Shown: positions 11,039 through 21,560 of the stretch, in pieces
Numbering within the stretch: the stretch's first letter is position 1
Layout: every line of letters begins with the position of its first letter
From: Shinisaurus crocodilurus
Taxonomy: Eukaryota > Chordata > Lepidosauria > Squamata > Shinisauridae
Assembly: GCA_021292165.1 (NCBI GenBank)
Contig: CM037876.1
Location: 312,120,492-312,184,491, forward strand
DNA: 64,000 nt
Reading direction: 5' to 3'
Made by a program: the position numbers and the translations under genes
The notes under the pieces: generated by a model
Seen by the model: the letters and a program-made list of their open reading frames with translations, nothing else
Database searches by the model: none
Told to the model about the DNA's origin: nothing

Positions 11039-11180
11039 TCCCAGCCTGGCACTTTCCAGATGTGTTGGACTGCAACCCCATTCATTCTCGGCCAACATGA
11101 CCCACATAGCCCCGCTGGCTGGGGATGATGGAGCTTATAGCCCAAGACATCTACAAGTGACCCAGATGGAGAAGGCTGAT
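11039..11180. mobile_element. Family B MITE, two arms (diverged)
   Basis: Left arm TTCCAGATGTGTTGGACTGC, right arm GGCTGGGGATGATGGAGCTT; arms inverted around a short centre. Confidence 0.7.
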
Positions 11181-11531
11181 ATAGGGCAACAGTGAGGACC
11201 AACAGGCCAGGGCTGAACATGAACCCAAATTGTGCTCTCGAACATGTTTCAGGATCCTCTGCAACCTACAGGGCAGCTCTGCAATAAACACAGCCACTAG
11301 CTTAAATTGCTTTAAAGGGGGATTTGACATATTCATGGAGAAGCAGAGGTCAATCGCTAGCTCTTACAGTTTTAGAGAACTTTAGAATTTCAAAGGGTCT
11401 TGGAGATTATCTAGGCCAATCCCCTGCTCAATACAGTATCTAGAAAGAGATTGACAGCATCCCCAAGAGATGGCCATCCAGCCTCGGCTTAAATGCCTCC
11501 CGCGGTGGCCTGTTCCACGGTCTAACAGCTC

Positions 11532-11612
11532 TCACTGTCGAACAGCTGGGGGATGCTGGGACTTGCAGTCTGGCACATCTGGAGGGCACCAGGTTGGGGA
11601 AGGCTGTCCTAA
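11532..11612. mobile_element. Family B MITE, right arm
   Basis: GGGATGCTGGGACTTGCAGT, then CACATCTGGAGGGCACCAGG and TTGGGGAAGGCTG. CR1-tail-like sequence (AATCCCCTGCTCAATACAG) precedes it at 11390-11475. Confidence 0.7.
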
Positions 11613-11777
11613 TTTGAAATAGTAAACAAGCACTTTCATAAGTCATTCACAATCACCCAAAATGTAAATCTCAGTTGGACAAACATAAGGCATCTGCTAA
11701 GATAAAACACCAAGTAATTAAGGAGCCTATTCAGTTGCTAGGGAGCTGTTGTTTTAATCAGGGAAACCTGCATCATA

Positions 11778-11778
<1 letters not shown>

Positions 11779-11818
<40 letters not shown>
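11779..11818. repeat. (AAT)n microsatellite
   Basis: About 13 AAT units without interruption. Confidence 0.95.
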
Positions 11819-11821
<3 letters not shown>

Positions 11822-11830
11822 CAAAACAAA

Positions 11831-11892
11831 ACACTGGCCTACCTTGCAGGGTTGTGAATGTGAAGTTACAGCCCAGCAAGGTAGGCCAGTGT
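11831..11892. repeat. Short perfect inverted repeat (17-bp arms)
   Basis: ACACTGGCCTACCTTGC at 11831-11847 is repeated as its exact reverse complement at 11876-11892, with a 28-base spacer. Not part of any family seen elsewhere in the window. Lies in NID2 intron 1. Confidence 0.85.
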
Positions 11893-12832
11893 ATTGATTC
11901 CCCGTATCAACTTGGGGATCTAATGCTGAGAGAGTGGGGACTAGCTTGCTTAGGGAAATTTTTATCTGGAAAGCGACAGATAGATAAACGAACAAATGCC
12001 TGAGTCTCCCTGCTGCTTTTACAGCTGTGATAAGATTTGAGCTGGGAAGGCTCAACCTTCAGCTCAGCTCTGGGCCCACTTCCGTCAAGGCCGTGGGCCA
12101 CACGCTGCTGCTGCTACTACCAACTTGCAGACTCAGTTCCTCATCCGTAAAATGGGAAGGGGGCAGCCAATGACACCCCAGAGGAGGCCTCCGCCAACGC
12201 AAGCGTCTCTGCAAACGAGAAGCGGTTTGGTTTTGAGCAGAGGCGGCGAGAGGAAGCGCAGAGCAGCAGGCATCCCGCAGTTGCTCGGGACTCGAGGGAA
12301 TTCGGCGCGCGCGCGATTAGACGGCATTTGTCAGGGAAGGGAGCGTCGCTCAGGCTGGAAAGGCATACGTGGGGGGGGGGGGCGGGCGGGCGAGGAATAG
12401 ACAGCTCTATTGAGCGCCGCGGAATTCCTTGGGCAAACAGCCGCCCGGACAAGGAGCCCGCCTGTTGCATTTGGCACGCCAGCGGCGGGCCCGGCTCACC
12501 GCGGTGCCATCCACGCGTTACAGCGGCCTCCCCCGACCCAGATGTGTTCTCGGGGGTGGGGCCGATGTTTTCGATTCTGGCTCCCGTGATCCCTGACCCG
12601 CTGGCCGGGCTGATGGGAGTCGCAGTCCCAAACATCTGGCGAGCGCATCTGTTGGTGGGGGGGCGCGTCCGGGCTAGGGGCTGCTGGCTCGCGCGCTCTC
12701 GCTGGGGCGGCCGCCTTGCTCCGAGGGGGAGTCCTCTGGGCGTCGCCTCCCTGCCCGCCGTCTCCACACGCGGCCAGCCCGTTCCGCGCCACGGGGGAGC
12801 TCCTCGGGGGGGGGGGGGCGCGGCGCACTTAC

Positions 12833-13042
12833 GTAGAGCTGCCCGAAGTGGGTCTCGTAGAAGCGCAGCGGGCTGGGCAGGGGCGCGGGCGCCGACGTCT
12901 CGTCGTCCCCGTCGGGCAGCTGCAGGTCGCCGCGGGGGGCCCCGAAGGGGAAGAGCCGCGATCGGGGCAGGGCGGCGGCCCCCCAGGCCAGCGCGAGCGC
13001 CAGCGCCAGCGGAGCCCCAACGAGCAGCCCTGGCCCACGCAT
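12833..13042 (-). CDS. NID2: NID2 coding exon 1 (signal peptide and NIDO start)
   Basis: Encodes 70 codons from the ATG at 13042 to a tyrosine codon followed by GTAAGT (complement at 12827-12832). Residues 1-25 form a signal peptide with a leucine/alanine-rich core (LALALALAWGAAA) and a likely cleavage near residue 25. The mature N-terminus carries the nidogen hallmark LFPFG (residues 30-34), followed by DLQLPDGDDETSAP and the segment LRFYETHFGQLY. The frame is open upstream to 13519, but that part crosses the promoter and a MITE, and only this ATG precedes a signal peptide (A at -3). Exon and adjacent intron are very GC-rich, including a 13-G run at 12806-12818. Confidence 0.95.
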
Positions 13043-13330
13043 GCTTCTCTGCCGGGCGGCGGCTGGAGCGGCGGCGGCGGCGGCAGGCAGCGAGTCCGGC
13101 GGCCCCCGAAGTGCCGCGGCGGGCCCTGGGCCTGGGCGGGGCCGCGGGCGCCTTCCCCGCCATTGGCCCGGCCGCTGACCAATCCCTCCAGGCCGGCGCC
13201 CCGCCCCGTCCCGCCCCGTCGAACATCTGGATCGCGTTAGCCTCGCTCCTCCGGTCCGGTCCGGTCCGGTCCGGTCCTCCCTGGTCAGCCCCACGCGGGG
13301 CGCTCCCCCGGAGCCCTCCGACAGCGGGAT
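13043..13330 (-). promoter_or_regulatory. NID2: NID2 promoter CpG island
   Basis: GC- and CpG-dense sequence immediately upstream of NID2 on the minus strand. Visible elements are a CCAAT box on the minus strand (ATTGG at 13162-13166), a CCAAT on the plus strand (13179-13183), and GC boxes at 13134-13143 (GGGCGGGGCC) and 13201-13220 (two CCGCCCCGTC units). A GGTCC tandem repeat covers about 13253-13276. No TATA box is seen, as is usual for a CpG-island promoter. The transcription start is inferred to lie here. Confidence 0.75.
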
Positions 13331-13429
13331 GCCGCTTCTGCCGGGACGCGCACGTCGAGGGGGTGTCGCTCGCAGCCCTGCCACAGCCGTCGGTTCGCTT
13401 CTTGCAGAGGTGGGCACTGGGCAGAACGC

Positions 13430-14430
13430 GGACCTCCAGAGGTTGGGGACTTCAGCTCCCGGCAGGCCGGACCATTGGCCATGCTGGCAAAGGCTTCTGG
13501 GAGTTGAAGTCCAAAACATCTGGAGATCGGGACCTTCCGCCTACCCCTGCTTTATCCCGTGCCAAAACGTCCAAGACTGATTCCTCGATGGCGTGTAAAC
13601 CGCGAGTGAGCAACTTGCGGCCCTCCTAGCCATTGGCATAGCCATTGGTGAGGGGGGAGGGAGGGGTAGGCCGAAACAGCTGGCGGGCCACAAGTTCCCC
13701 AGCCCCAGTCCCAGGTGAGGTAACATCTGGAGTATTTATCTCTGGGACACCACGACTCCCATCATCCCCAGCCAGCATGGCCAATGAATGCTAGGAGTGC
13801 TAGTCCGACACATCTGGAGGGGATGGTACTGTACGTACGGCGCACAGTGTCTGCTGGCTGGGAATGATTGGGAGTTGCGGTCCAACATCTGGAGGGCGCC
13901 AGGTTGGGGAAGGCTGCCCCACTTCATTTTCTGGGGGGGAAACCTGCCTGGAAACACAGGCTGCCCGGTGCAGAAAAAACTTCCCCTCCGCAACACCTGG
14001 GGCACGGGGGAGGCGTCCTACAGCAGGGCTATTTAACTGGGTGCCCTCAAGATGTTTGTACTACAACCCCCATCATTATTGACTATTGGCCATGCCAGCT
14101 GGGGATTATGGGAGTTGTCATCCAGGTTGCCTATCCCTGTTTTACACTTATTCAGATTTGGCGACGGTGTAACTCTTACAGCAGGGCTTGGCAGCTTGTG
14201 GCCCTGCAGATGCTTTGGCCTACAACTCCCATCACCCCTGACCAGCATAGCCAATGGTGAGGGATGTTGGGAGTTGTAGGCCAAAACATCTGGAGGGCCA
14301 CAAGTTGCCCGTCCCTGAGCTACAGCAGGTTATTCTATGGAGAACGACTTCAGCTTTCTCCAACCTGGCGCCTTCCAGATGTGCTTGGACTACAGCTCCC
14401 ATCATCCCCAGACAGCCAGGAGGGCACCAG
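13430..14430. mobile_element. Cluster of family B MITE copies upstream of NID2
   Basis: At least seven complete or partial copies or arm pairs stand nearly end to end at about 13430-13525, 13617-13700, 13735-13830, 13843-13925, 14025-14140, 14178-14325 and 14345-14430. Each carries ACTACAACTCCCATCAT or its complement plus ACATCTGGAGGG. The copies differ in sequence, so they are separate insertions and not one tandem array. Confidence 0.8.
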
Positions 14431-14651
14431 TCAGTGGGGGGAAGGCCGGCGTACAGGATGGCATGTGAATTACCGTAGTTTCGAGAACTCAGCTGTACTT
14501 TCATGTCTGGGTATGTGTGAATGAGAGAACAAGTGTGCAGAAATCTGTTATGTGAGGGAGGCCATGTGGGGTGTCAGCTTGGAGAGAGGGTTTCTCCCCT
14601 CTCCGTGCTCAAATAAAACAATTTATCTCTCTCATAACTCTGCTCAATTAA

Positions 14652-14728
14652 CAACAGTATAATCCTGTGCAGGTACACCCAAAAATAAGTTCCATTGTGT
14701 TCAGCGGGGCTTACTCCCAACCAAGTGA
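14652..14728 (+). repeat. Dispersed retroposon-like repeat, 5' part
   Basis: Contains AAGTTCCATTGTGTTCAGCG then GGGCTTACTCCCAACCAAGT. The remaining part (AAGTAAGCATGCCTAGGACT, then GCAGCC) resumes at about 15280, so the CR1 at 14729-15279 split this element. Another copy is at 15413-15486. Confidence 0.6.
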
Positions 14729-15279
14729 TAATTCCCCTTTACTCGGCACTGGTTAGGCCTCATCTTGACTACTGTGTCCAGTTCTGGGCACCTCACTTTA
14801 AGAAGGACATAGACAAACTGGAGAGGGTTCAGAGGAGGGCAACAAGGATGATAAAGGGACTGGAAACAAGGCCCTATGAGGAGAGACTGAAAGAACTGGG
14901 CATGTTTAGCCTTCAGAAGAGGAGACTGAGGGGAGATATGATCGCACTCTTCCAGTATTTGAAGGGATGTCACACAGAGGAGGGCAAAGATCTCTTCTCG
15001 TTCATCCCAGTTTGCAGGACACGGAATAATGGGCTCAAGTTACAGGAACCTAGATTCCACCTAAACATCAGGAAAAATTTCCTGACTGTCAGAGCAATAA
15101 GACAATGGAATCAACTACCTAGGGAGGTGGTGGGCTCTCCCACTCTGGAGGCATTCAAGGTGCAGCTGGACAGACACCTGTCAGAGATGCTTTGACCTGG
15201 ATTCCTGCATTGAGCAGGGGGTTGGACTCCATGGCCTGGTAGGCCCCTTCCAACTCTACTTTTCTATGATTCTATGATA
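14729..15279 (+). mobile_element. CR1 LINE, 5'-truncated, ORF2 C-terminus intact
   Basis: Open frame at 14695-15195 whose residues from about 20 on are CR1 ORF2 C-terminal: [40 protein letters not shown], and [15 protein letters not shown] near the end. It is followed by the 3' UTR (GGGGGTTGGACTCCATGGCC) and the ATTCTATG tail. The reverse transcriptase core is missing. This is the longest CR1 3' copy in the window without a frameshift and so relatively young. Confidence 0.9.
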
Positions 15280-15486
15280 AGTAAGCATGCCTAGGACTGC
15301 AGCCTAAATTCAAAACAGTCCCTGGCTAACCCTGGGCCTTTCACACCAACCTCCTTTGAAATCTAGAAAGCAGTCGCATGTTTTTGTCACCTATCCCACA
15401 ATCCCGTAGCTGTTTACTCAGAAGTAAGTTCCACTGCATTCAGTGGGGCTCGCTCCCAGGTTAAATGGGTACAGGACTTCAGCCTT
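15280..15486 (+). repeat. Remainder and second copy of the split retroposon-like repeat
   Basis: 15280-15310 completes the element interrupted by CR1. A second copy spans 15413-15486 (ACTCAGAAGTAAGTTCCACT, GCATTCAGTGGGGCTCGCTC). This motif is widespread in squamate DNA; I do not assign a class. Confidence 0.5.
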
Positions 15487-16115
15487 TCATGCTCCTTATC
15501 CTGTGCTTGCGGCCCAGTTATAGTTGAAGCCCGGACTATTCCCAGCTGTTTCTCAGCGCCACACAGAACATCCTTTTGTAATTACAAGGGGGGGAAAGGG
15601 AACCCTTGTTCAGTCATTCTACATCCATTTCAAATGCCCTGGAGAAAGGGAACATTTCCTGTTCCTTTATTTTAGCAAAACCTCTAATTAATTCTTTTTG
15701 GGTGCAAAAGCCAGGGGGCACAGGCGAGGGGAGTGGGAGAGACCCCCAGGCCCTTGTCTGCTAAAAATAAATGAGAAAAATCCGAATTCTGTAGCCAAGA
15801 AAGCTGCAATCACATATCAAAGGGCCTGTATGAAAAGAAAGCTGCATGAATGATATGGACTGCATACATCTCCATGTATTATCCCGTGCATGATTTCATT
15901 TGCTTCCTTTCAAAGAACTTGAAAGTTTGCGACAAGGGCAGCGGTATCAGCGGGAAGTAAAGGGCGCATGTTCAGTGTGTAGACAAAGTTTCCGCCCTCT
16001 TATGCCCATGTGCCACAATACAGAACCTCCATATTCAGAGAGAGTATATCTTGGAATACAAGAAGTTGGGGCTAATGATAGGGAAAGGCTAATGGCCTTT
16101 TAGCCTCACCCTTCC
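15487..16115. other. Intergenic, no recognised element
   Basis: Moderate GC, no splice-supported exon, no repeat that I can match within the window. A C-poor, unique-looking stretch; a candidate place to look for conserved noncoding sequence. Confidence 0.4.
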
Positions 16116-16560
16116 TCATAAGAACATCAGAAGAGCCATGCTGGGTCAGACCAAGGGTCCATCTACTCCAGCGTTCTGTTCACACAGTGGCCAACCAGCT
16201 GCCCACGGGAAACCCACAAGCAGGATGTGAGTGCGACAGCACCCTCCTGCCCATGTTCCCCAGCAACTGGTGTACATAGGCTCACTGCCTCTGATCCCAG
16301 AGGTAGCATAGAATCATGAGGACTAGTAGCTTGTGTTCACACAGTGGCCAACCAGCTGCCCACAGGAAACCCACAAGCAGGGTGTGGAGGTAGCGTATAG
16401 CCATCAGGACTAGTAGCCATCGAGAGCCTTCTCCTCCAGGAATTTGTCCAATCCCCTTTGAAAGCCATCCCTTGCTGGTGGCCATCGCTGCATCTTGTGG
16501 ACGTGAGTTCCACAGTTTAACGCTGCGCTGTGTGAAGAAGAACACCCTTTGACCTGCCCG
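16116..16560 (-). mobile_element. CR1 LINE 3' portion, with internal duplication
   Basis: Minus-strand CR1 3' end (AAGAACATCAGAAGAGCCAT onward) reading as the ORF2 C-terminus (VKLWNSRPQDAAMATSKGWL). The CACACAGTGGCCAACCAGCT segment occurs twice (about 16184 and 16339), so part of the 3' region is duplicated. Confidence 0.8.
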
Positions 16561-16604
16561 GAAACACCTCTAGTTGGGCCCGTTGGATCATTTGCCTTTG
16601 TGGG

Positions 16605-16770
16605 GATTTCAAATGGGGGCTCACAGCCGCTGCCTCCAGGTAAGGCCATGGCCCGGAGCCTACCAACGCAGGAGAGCGGGGGACCACCAGAAGACCCCTT
16701 GCCACAGCCCCCTCATAGGGTGGCCAGGTGTCCTACTCTACAGAGGACAGTCCTCTGTTGGAAGGCATCC
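16605..16770 (+). repeat. Dispersed repeat, one member of an inverted pair
   Basis: AAATGGGGGCTCACAGCCGC through CTACAGAGGACAGTCCTCTG. The same unit is present inverted at 18393-18560. It ends with the near-palindrome CAGAGGACAGTCCTCTG. Confidence 0.65.
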
Positions 16771-17023
16771 TGTGCCTGAAGGGCCGTCCAGTCCAAGTCC
16801 CGTTTCAAGACTAAAGAACCACGAGGATGGAGAGTCCTTGGAGATGCCCATTAACACTTGCACCTGGACAGCGGACTAAGCAGGCAAACAGCTCACCTGT
16901 AGTGCACAGCCTTCCCCGCGCTATGCTGAGTTGTACTGAACCTCTATTTAAATCATAGCTACTATTTCTAAACTTGTGTATTCATCAGCATGTGCACATT
17001 GGTGCCCTCTTTTTCGGTGGCCC

Positions 17024-17189
17024 CAGGGCCGCTGCTACCATTAGGCCAACTAGGCAGCTGCCTAGGGCGCAGGGCTAAAGGGGGCGCCAGAAACGCCTTG
17101 AAAAAAAATACAGCACTCTCAAGTGGGAAGGGGGGGGCGCTAAATATTTGATCTTGCCTAGGGCACCAAACTGCCTTGCACCGGTCCTG
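17024..17189. mobile_element. hAT MITE (CAGGGCCG... type)
   Basis: Starts CAGGGCCGCTGCTACCATTA, ends TTGCACCGGTCCTG, and is flanked by octamers GGTGGCCC and GGTGGCAC (7 of 8), the 8-bp target duplication typical of hAT. Partial relatives lie at 25845-25913 (3' end) and 62968-63010 (5' end). Confidence 0.85.
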
Positions 17190-18392
17190 GGTGGCACGTT
17201 TCCTCTCTTCCGGCTATGAGTAAGCGCCCCACGCCTCAAACCTGGAGCCATCCCTGGTTGCTGGAAATTTTGTACCGCTTGAGAAATCAGGGAGCACGAA
17301 AGAAGCAACGGCAGTGGAGAGAGTCGCTTCAACGGCGTTCTTGCACTCCCCGTCCCTGAGGCACCCTCTGGAAACAGCTGGGCCAAAATGTTCTTCTTAT
17401 CACTACTGTGACAGGGTACAGGCAAGACAGAGGCCCTTGTCCTAGCGCTTGGGAATATTTCGCCCACGCAACAATACCAAAGGCGTAGCCGATCATCGCC
17501 CCCCCCCCCCCGATCTGCAGTGATGTCAGCCGAGATGGAGAAGAGGAGGCGGCATGTGGCAAAAGAATGAAAATAAATCCCCCGGGGCGATTCACCCGAT
17601 GACCCCGCACAGCGATGCCACTGCCGGCCTTTTGAGCCAGGCGTCCTGGCCAGATGTGAAGATACCTTTGTGATGATTTCAGGTGCGTAGGAGAGCCACG
17701 CATGAGTTCGTGGAGAGTGGTCTCGAGCAGGGAGAGGAAGTGGTGAAGACATGCGGTGGGCTCTTTCTCCCGCTCCCCCTCCCCACGTTAATAATCTCTT
17801 GGCTTCCACGTCCGTCCCTTTCCAGCTGCTCGCGCCTCTGCCTACGCCAAAGATCTTTTGTTTATCTTCCCAGCGTCCTCATAATTCTTCAGGCATAAGC
17901 AAGCAAAGGCCATTAAGCAGCTCTTGTTGTTCCCCCATTCTCCAAGGACTACGATGTTTTTTGGGGGGGGCGGGGGGGCAGTCTTTCATCGCATTGCTGA
18001 GGAGAGGGCCCTGGTGGAGACTGTACACAGTATGTTTTTGTGATAGCCGCTTATTTACAAACCGGTATGTTTGTTGCGGGGGGGGGGAGGCAGACAATCG
18101 GGGGTGATTTTTAAGGCCGCATCAATTCCCCCCCCCCCATCCCAAGCAAGCTGGCATTGCCCTTGGTGTCCCGAAACACAACAAACATGCATACTCCCGT
18201 TCCTTCTCAGCGGCCAGTGGCCAAATTCGCCGCGGACTTCTGCCTTCCGCGCCGGCTATATATTCCAACGGTCAAACGATCACTCTCCAGCTTTCCCTCA
18301 AACAGGTGGGGAGAGGGGCGTCCGTTCGCCAGTAGCCACCAGCCATCAATGCTCGTTTTAAGCACGCATCTGTGCAAACACGGGGCGCCTTC
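17190..18392. other. Intergenic, no recognised element
   Basis: Only homopolymer C and G runs stand out (near 17500, 17965, 18080 and 18130). Open frames on both strands are GC-driven and carry no motif I recognise. Confidence 0.4.
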
Positions 18393-18560
18393 CAGTAGAG
18401 GACTGTCCTCTGTAGAGTAGGGCACCTGGCCGCCCTATGAGGGGGGGCCGTGGCAAAGGGCCCTGTCGTGGGGCCTCCTCTTTCCTATGCTGGTCAGCTC
18501 CTGGCCGTGATGGGCTTACCTGGAGGCAGCGGTTGTGAGGCGTGAGCCCCCATTTTAAAG
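18393..18560 (-). repeat. Dispersed repeat, inverted partner of 16605-16770
   Basis: Reverse complement of the 16.6-kb unit, including the shared GCCGCTGCCTCCAGGTAAG-type core and the AGAGGACTGTCCTCT near-palindrome. Confidence 0.65.
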
Positions 18561-18782
18561 AACCTTCTCTCCTGTGCTCCCCTGCATTCCCCACCCACCC
18601 ACCCAAACACACACACAGTACTGCGATCAACAAGAAGAATGCTGGGGCCGCAGTGAGATGGGGTAGTATCCCACAGTATCCCAGTACTAATGACATTGTG
18701 CAGCATAAACCAACGTTGCTCGACATAAGCCGCGCAAGGAGGGGAAGTGGTGATTTGCCATCGCGCTGGTGTCGGTTTATAG

Positions 18783-18917
18783 CAGTGTTCTCCAACCTTG
18801 GGTCCCCAGATGTTTTTGGCCTACAACTCCCAGCGTGCCCCAGCCAGCTATGCTGGCTGGGGCACGCTGGGAGTTGTAGGCCAAAAACATCTGGGGACCC
18901 ACGGTTGGAGAACACTG
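18783..18917. mobile_element. Family H hairpin MITE, two arms, compensatory variant
   Basis: 135 bases with 66-bp arms. The flanking octamers GTTTATAG and GTTGATAG match 7 of 8. This copy has AGCGTGCCCC in the left arm and the matching GGGGCACGCT in the right arm where other copies have CATG, so both arms changed together. Confidence 0.93.
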
Positions 18918-19800
18918 GTTGATAGCACATGGCTGGTGCTGGGGACACCGTTAGATGCCACCCGCCGGAAGGAGGGGAAAGGCAGGACGTTGGCGGGGCT
19001 GATTTTGGAGGCTGCCACAGAACTTCACGAGACTTGCGGGTTGCCCTTCGAAGCAGGGCCAGCTCCAGGTTTTGGGGGGGGGGCTTTGGCAAGCTTTCTT
19101 AATGGGCCCCCCTCCCTTAGTGAGTCTACCTTCTCACCGCCATGGCTTCTCGTTTTTTTCCTCCTCATGGCTACTGCTTGCTTGCTTGCTTGCTTAACAG
19201 GGCAGAGCACCGGTGAGGAAGCAGGCCGGGGCGTCTCCTGCTCCGCCTCCTCACTGCCACCATTGTCTGGGCCAGAGCGAGAGGCCGGGGAACAACAAGC
19301 AGGTTGCAGTGATGAAGAGGAGGAGGAGCATCTCCAGGGGCCCTTGCTGGTGAGGCCCTGTTGGGTGTGGGCCCTCTGCAAGTGCCCAACCGTGCCTACC
19401 CTTGACACACCGGTGATGATCGTGGGCGGAAGCAGAAAGGCCTAAAGTACCAGCAGAGCAGCCTAATGGAGTTATGGAGAAAACATTTCACTCAGAAAAC
19501 AAAAGCAACACAGGTGATGGCGCTAAGTTGCATCTACGTCCCCGGGCAAGCCCTACTTGTGTGGGCCTCCTTGAAGCCTCGAGGTGCTACACACACACAC
19601 ACACCCAAATCTTCCCCAGCCTTACAATTATTATTATTTATTTATTTTACTTTTTCTATAGGTTGTTTGGGATGATCTGCAGCAGGGTGCCCATTAACTG
19701 AAGACTTTATTTTATTTAAGATTATTTGGAGGAGAAACTAATTGCCTGGCTTTGACTCCTGTGCAATATAAGTAAATCCCTAGTAATTATTCCTAAATTA
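18918..19800. other. Intergenic, simple repeats only
   Basis: Holds a G9-10 run near 19073, a GCTT tetranucleotide repeat near 19178-19195 and an AC run near 19591-19604. No gene or transposon recognised. Confidence 0.4.
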
Positions 19801-19802
19801 GC

Positions 19803-19920
19803 ATATAGATAGATAGATAGATAGATATAGATATAGATATGCATATGCTAATTTATATCTATATCTATCTATATATATATATATATAGATAGATAGATAT
19901 AGATATAAATTAGCATATGC
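19803..19920. repeat. (GATA)n/(AT)n microsatellite with large palindrome
   Basis: GATA and ATAGAT repeats followed by an inverted repeat. GCATATGCTAATTTATATCT at 19841 is matched by its reverse complement ending at 19920, with an AT core between. The arms are about 40 bases and nearly perfect. Confidence 0.85.
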
Positions 19921-20012
19921 AGATTTTATGCCATTTTGTGTCTTAGGGGCCTGGGCCCCAGATCTTTTAAGCCCCAAGCAATGCCCCTGACTCAGATGAT
20001 TATTTTCTTGAT

Positions 20013-20050
<38 letters not shown>

Positions 20051-20109
20051 GAAGAAGAAGAAGAAGAAGAAGAAGAAGAAGAAGAAGAAGAAGAAGAAGA
20101 AGAAGAAGA
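20013..20109. repeat. Compound (ATG)n-(AAG)n triplet microsatellite
   Basis: About 12 ATG units run directly into about 20 AAG units. The methionine/lysine (plus) and serine or histidine (minus) open frames across it are artefacts of the repeat. The GAA/TTC part is of the kind that can form triplex DNA. Confidence 0.97.
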
Positions 20110-21303
20110 CATTTACAATATTCACTACAGCCAAAGGCTTCTGGTGTGTGTACGTATGCATATGTATACACACACACACACACACACCTTATGGAGAATT
20201 TAAATCACCCCATGGAAGGGCAAATGTCACATTCAGGGCTGAGTGTGCATCCCATGATCACAATGCACAAGTATGGCGTTTACTATCAGGTGCGGAATTC
20301 ATCATTTTGAGAATCTCAGATTTATTTTTCTTAAAGCAAGGTTCTAGTTCTTCTTGTCACAAAGTGCAGACTTGGAAGCCATGCCTGGTGAAATCGAGGA
20401 GCTGGGCGGGCGGGGGGGGGGGGGGGGCTTCAGAGCCCGGTGTCATTCGCTGGCCACTCCCTGTGACTCGCCAAGCCCATGTGAACTTACTCAGGCCTGC
20501 TTCCTTTTGCATCACTGCATTGCAGGTCACAGAATTCAGATTTGCTCCCGATTTGTAGATGTTGAGCTACTTATTTTGCTACAGAATGCTTTGCAGAATT
20601 TTTGAAGAGAGGGCCACTTGTGCAGGCTCTCATCCTGAGAATCTCCAGGACAGAAAAAGATCAGCGGAGCAAATTTGAACAAGACCATTGAACGTGGCTA
20701 ATTTCCCTGCTTCTGCAAATCACCATGATTAGCAGAACGTCGCCGCCACGTGCGGCTGCAGCGCACAAGAGACTGGGCAAAGCCTATGAAAGAGAGCTAT
20801 TATCAAGCAAGCTGCAAGCCGCCGCCACCAATCCAGCCGGCCCTTGGATGGGAAAGGATTCTTCTGCGTCCCACTCATTTTCCATGCTCTTGCGGCAGCT
20901 GCTCTGAGAATAGGAGGTTGTGTGCTTCTCCCCCCCCATCATTAACTCTCTTGCTCCTCGTCCCCAGGGCTTGAGCAAATCCTTTCGGAGGGAAGATCTT
21001 CCGGAACTCTTTATCAGTTCTCACGGCTGCGAAAATAAAACAAAGGGGAAAAAATCGTCCCCATCAGAACTGTTGGCAATTTTTGCTCAATGTTCATCCT
21101 TTCTTTCGGTAATGAAGAGGAGGACTGTCTGGAAGAGGGCGGGGAGGGAATCACAAAGAAGCAGCAGCAGATTTTTGTGTTAAATACAGGGACAAATTCT
21201 TCTCTATCCTAAGAATTGCCATGCAGATATCTGCATCTAATTTCAACTCCCTTTTTGGCCATGGACATGAGCCCAATTCATAATCCCAGAGATGCCATTT
21301 AAG
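20110..21303. other. Intergenic, no recognised element
   Basis: Contains an AC run at about 20168-20186 and a G16 run near 20411. Otherwise unique-looking sequence with no exon or repeat that I can support. Confidence 0.4.
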
Positions 21304-21451
21304 GAGAGAGAGAGAGAGAGAGAGGCAGGCAGTTGCTTCCCCTGCTGTGTTTTAGGGCCAAAACAAATGTGATGGTGGAGATCTGTGATCAGCTCTCCCC
21401 ACACAATTTTAAAACTTAAAAATATTTTGACTGGAACCACACTACTGGGAG

Positions 21452-21452
<1 letters not shown>

Positions 21453-21493
<41 letters not shown>
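21453..21493. repeat. (GT)n microsatellite
   Basis: About 20 GT units; an AG run at 21304-21323 lies nearby. Confidence 0.97.
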
Positions 21494-21495
<2 letters not shown>

Positions 21496-21560
21496 AACTG
21501 TGACTGGGGATCATGGGATTTGTAGTCCAATACATCTGGAGTGGGGAAGGCTGGTGTAGA

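Larger units (their letters stand above)
10493..12832 (-). other. NID2: NID2 intron 1
   Basis: This 2,340-base intron starts GTAAGT (minus strand, from 12832) and ends ACAG before exon 2. It holds a family H hairpin, family B pieces, an AAT microsatellite and a short perfect hairpin at 11831-11892. Stretch 10493-10866 and most of 11893-12570 show no element I can name. The part near exon 1 is GC-rich. Confidence 0.9.

Noticed and set aside
12674..13519. N-terminally extended NID2 start at 13519
   Set aside because: The extension crosses the promoter and a family B MITE; only the ATG at 13042 is followed by a signal peptide and the nidogen N-terminus.
12328..13629. 433-residue plus-strand open frame over the NID2 exon 1 region
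   Set aside because: It is antisense to NID2 exon 1 and its CpG island. High GC leaves all frames open, the composition is arginine/alanine/proline-rich, and there is no domain.
17075..17809. 244-residue minus-strand open frame
   Set aside because: Begins within a hAT MITE, no recognisable motif, no homologous pattern.
20013..20558. Poly-methionine/poly-lysine open frame
   Set aside because: Product of the ATG/AAG microsatellite; no coding support.
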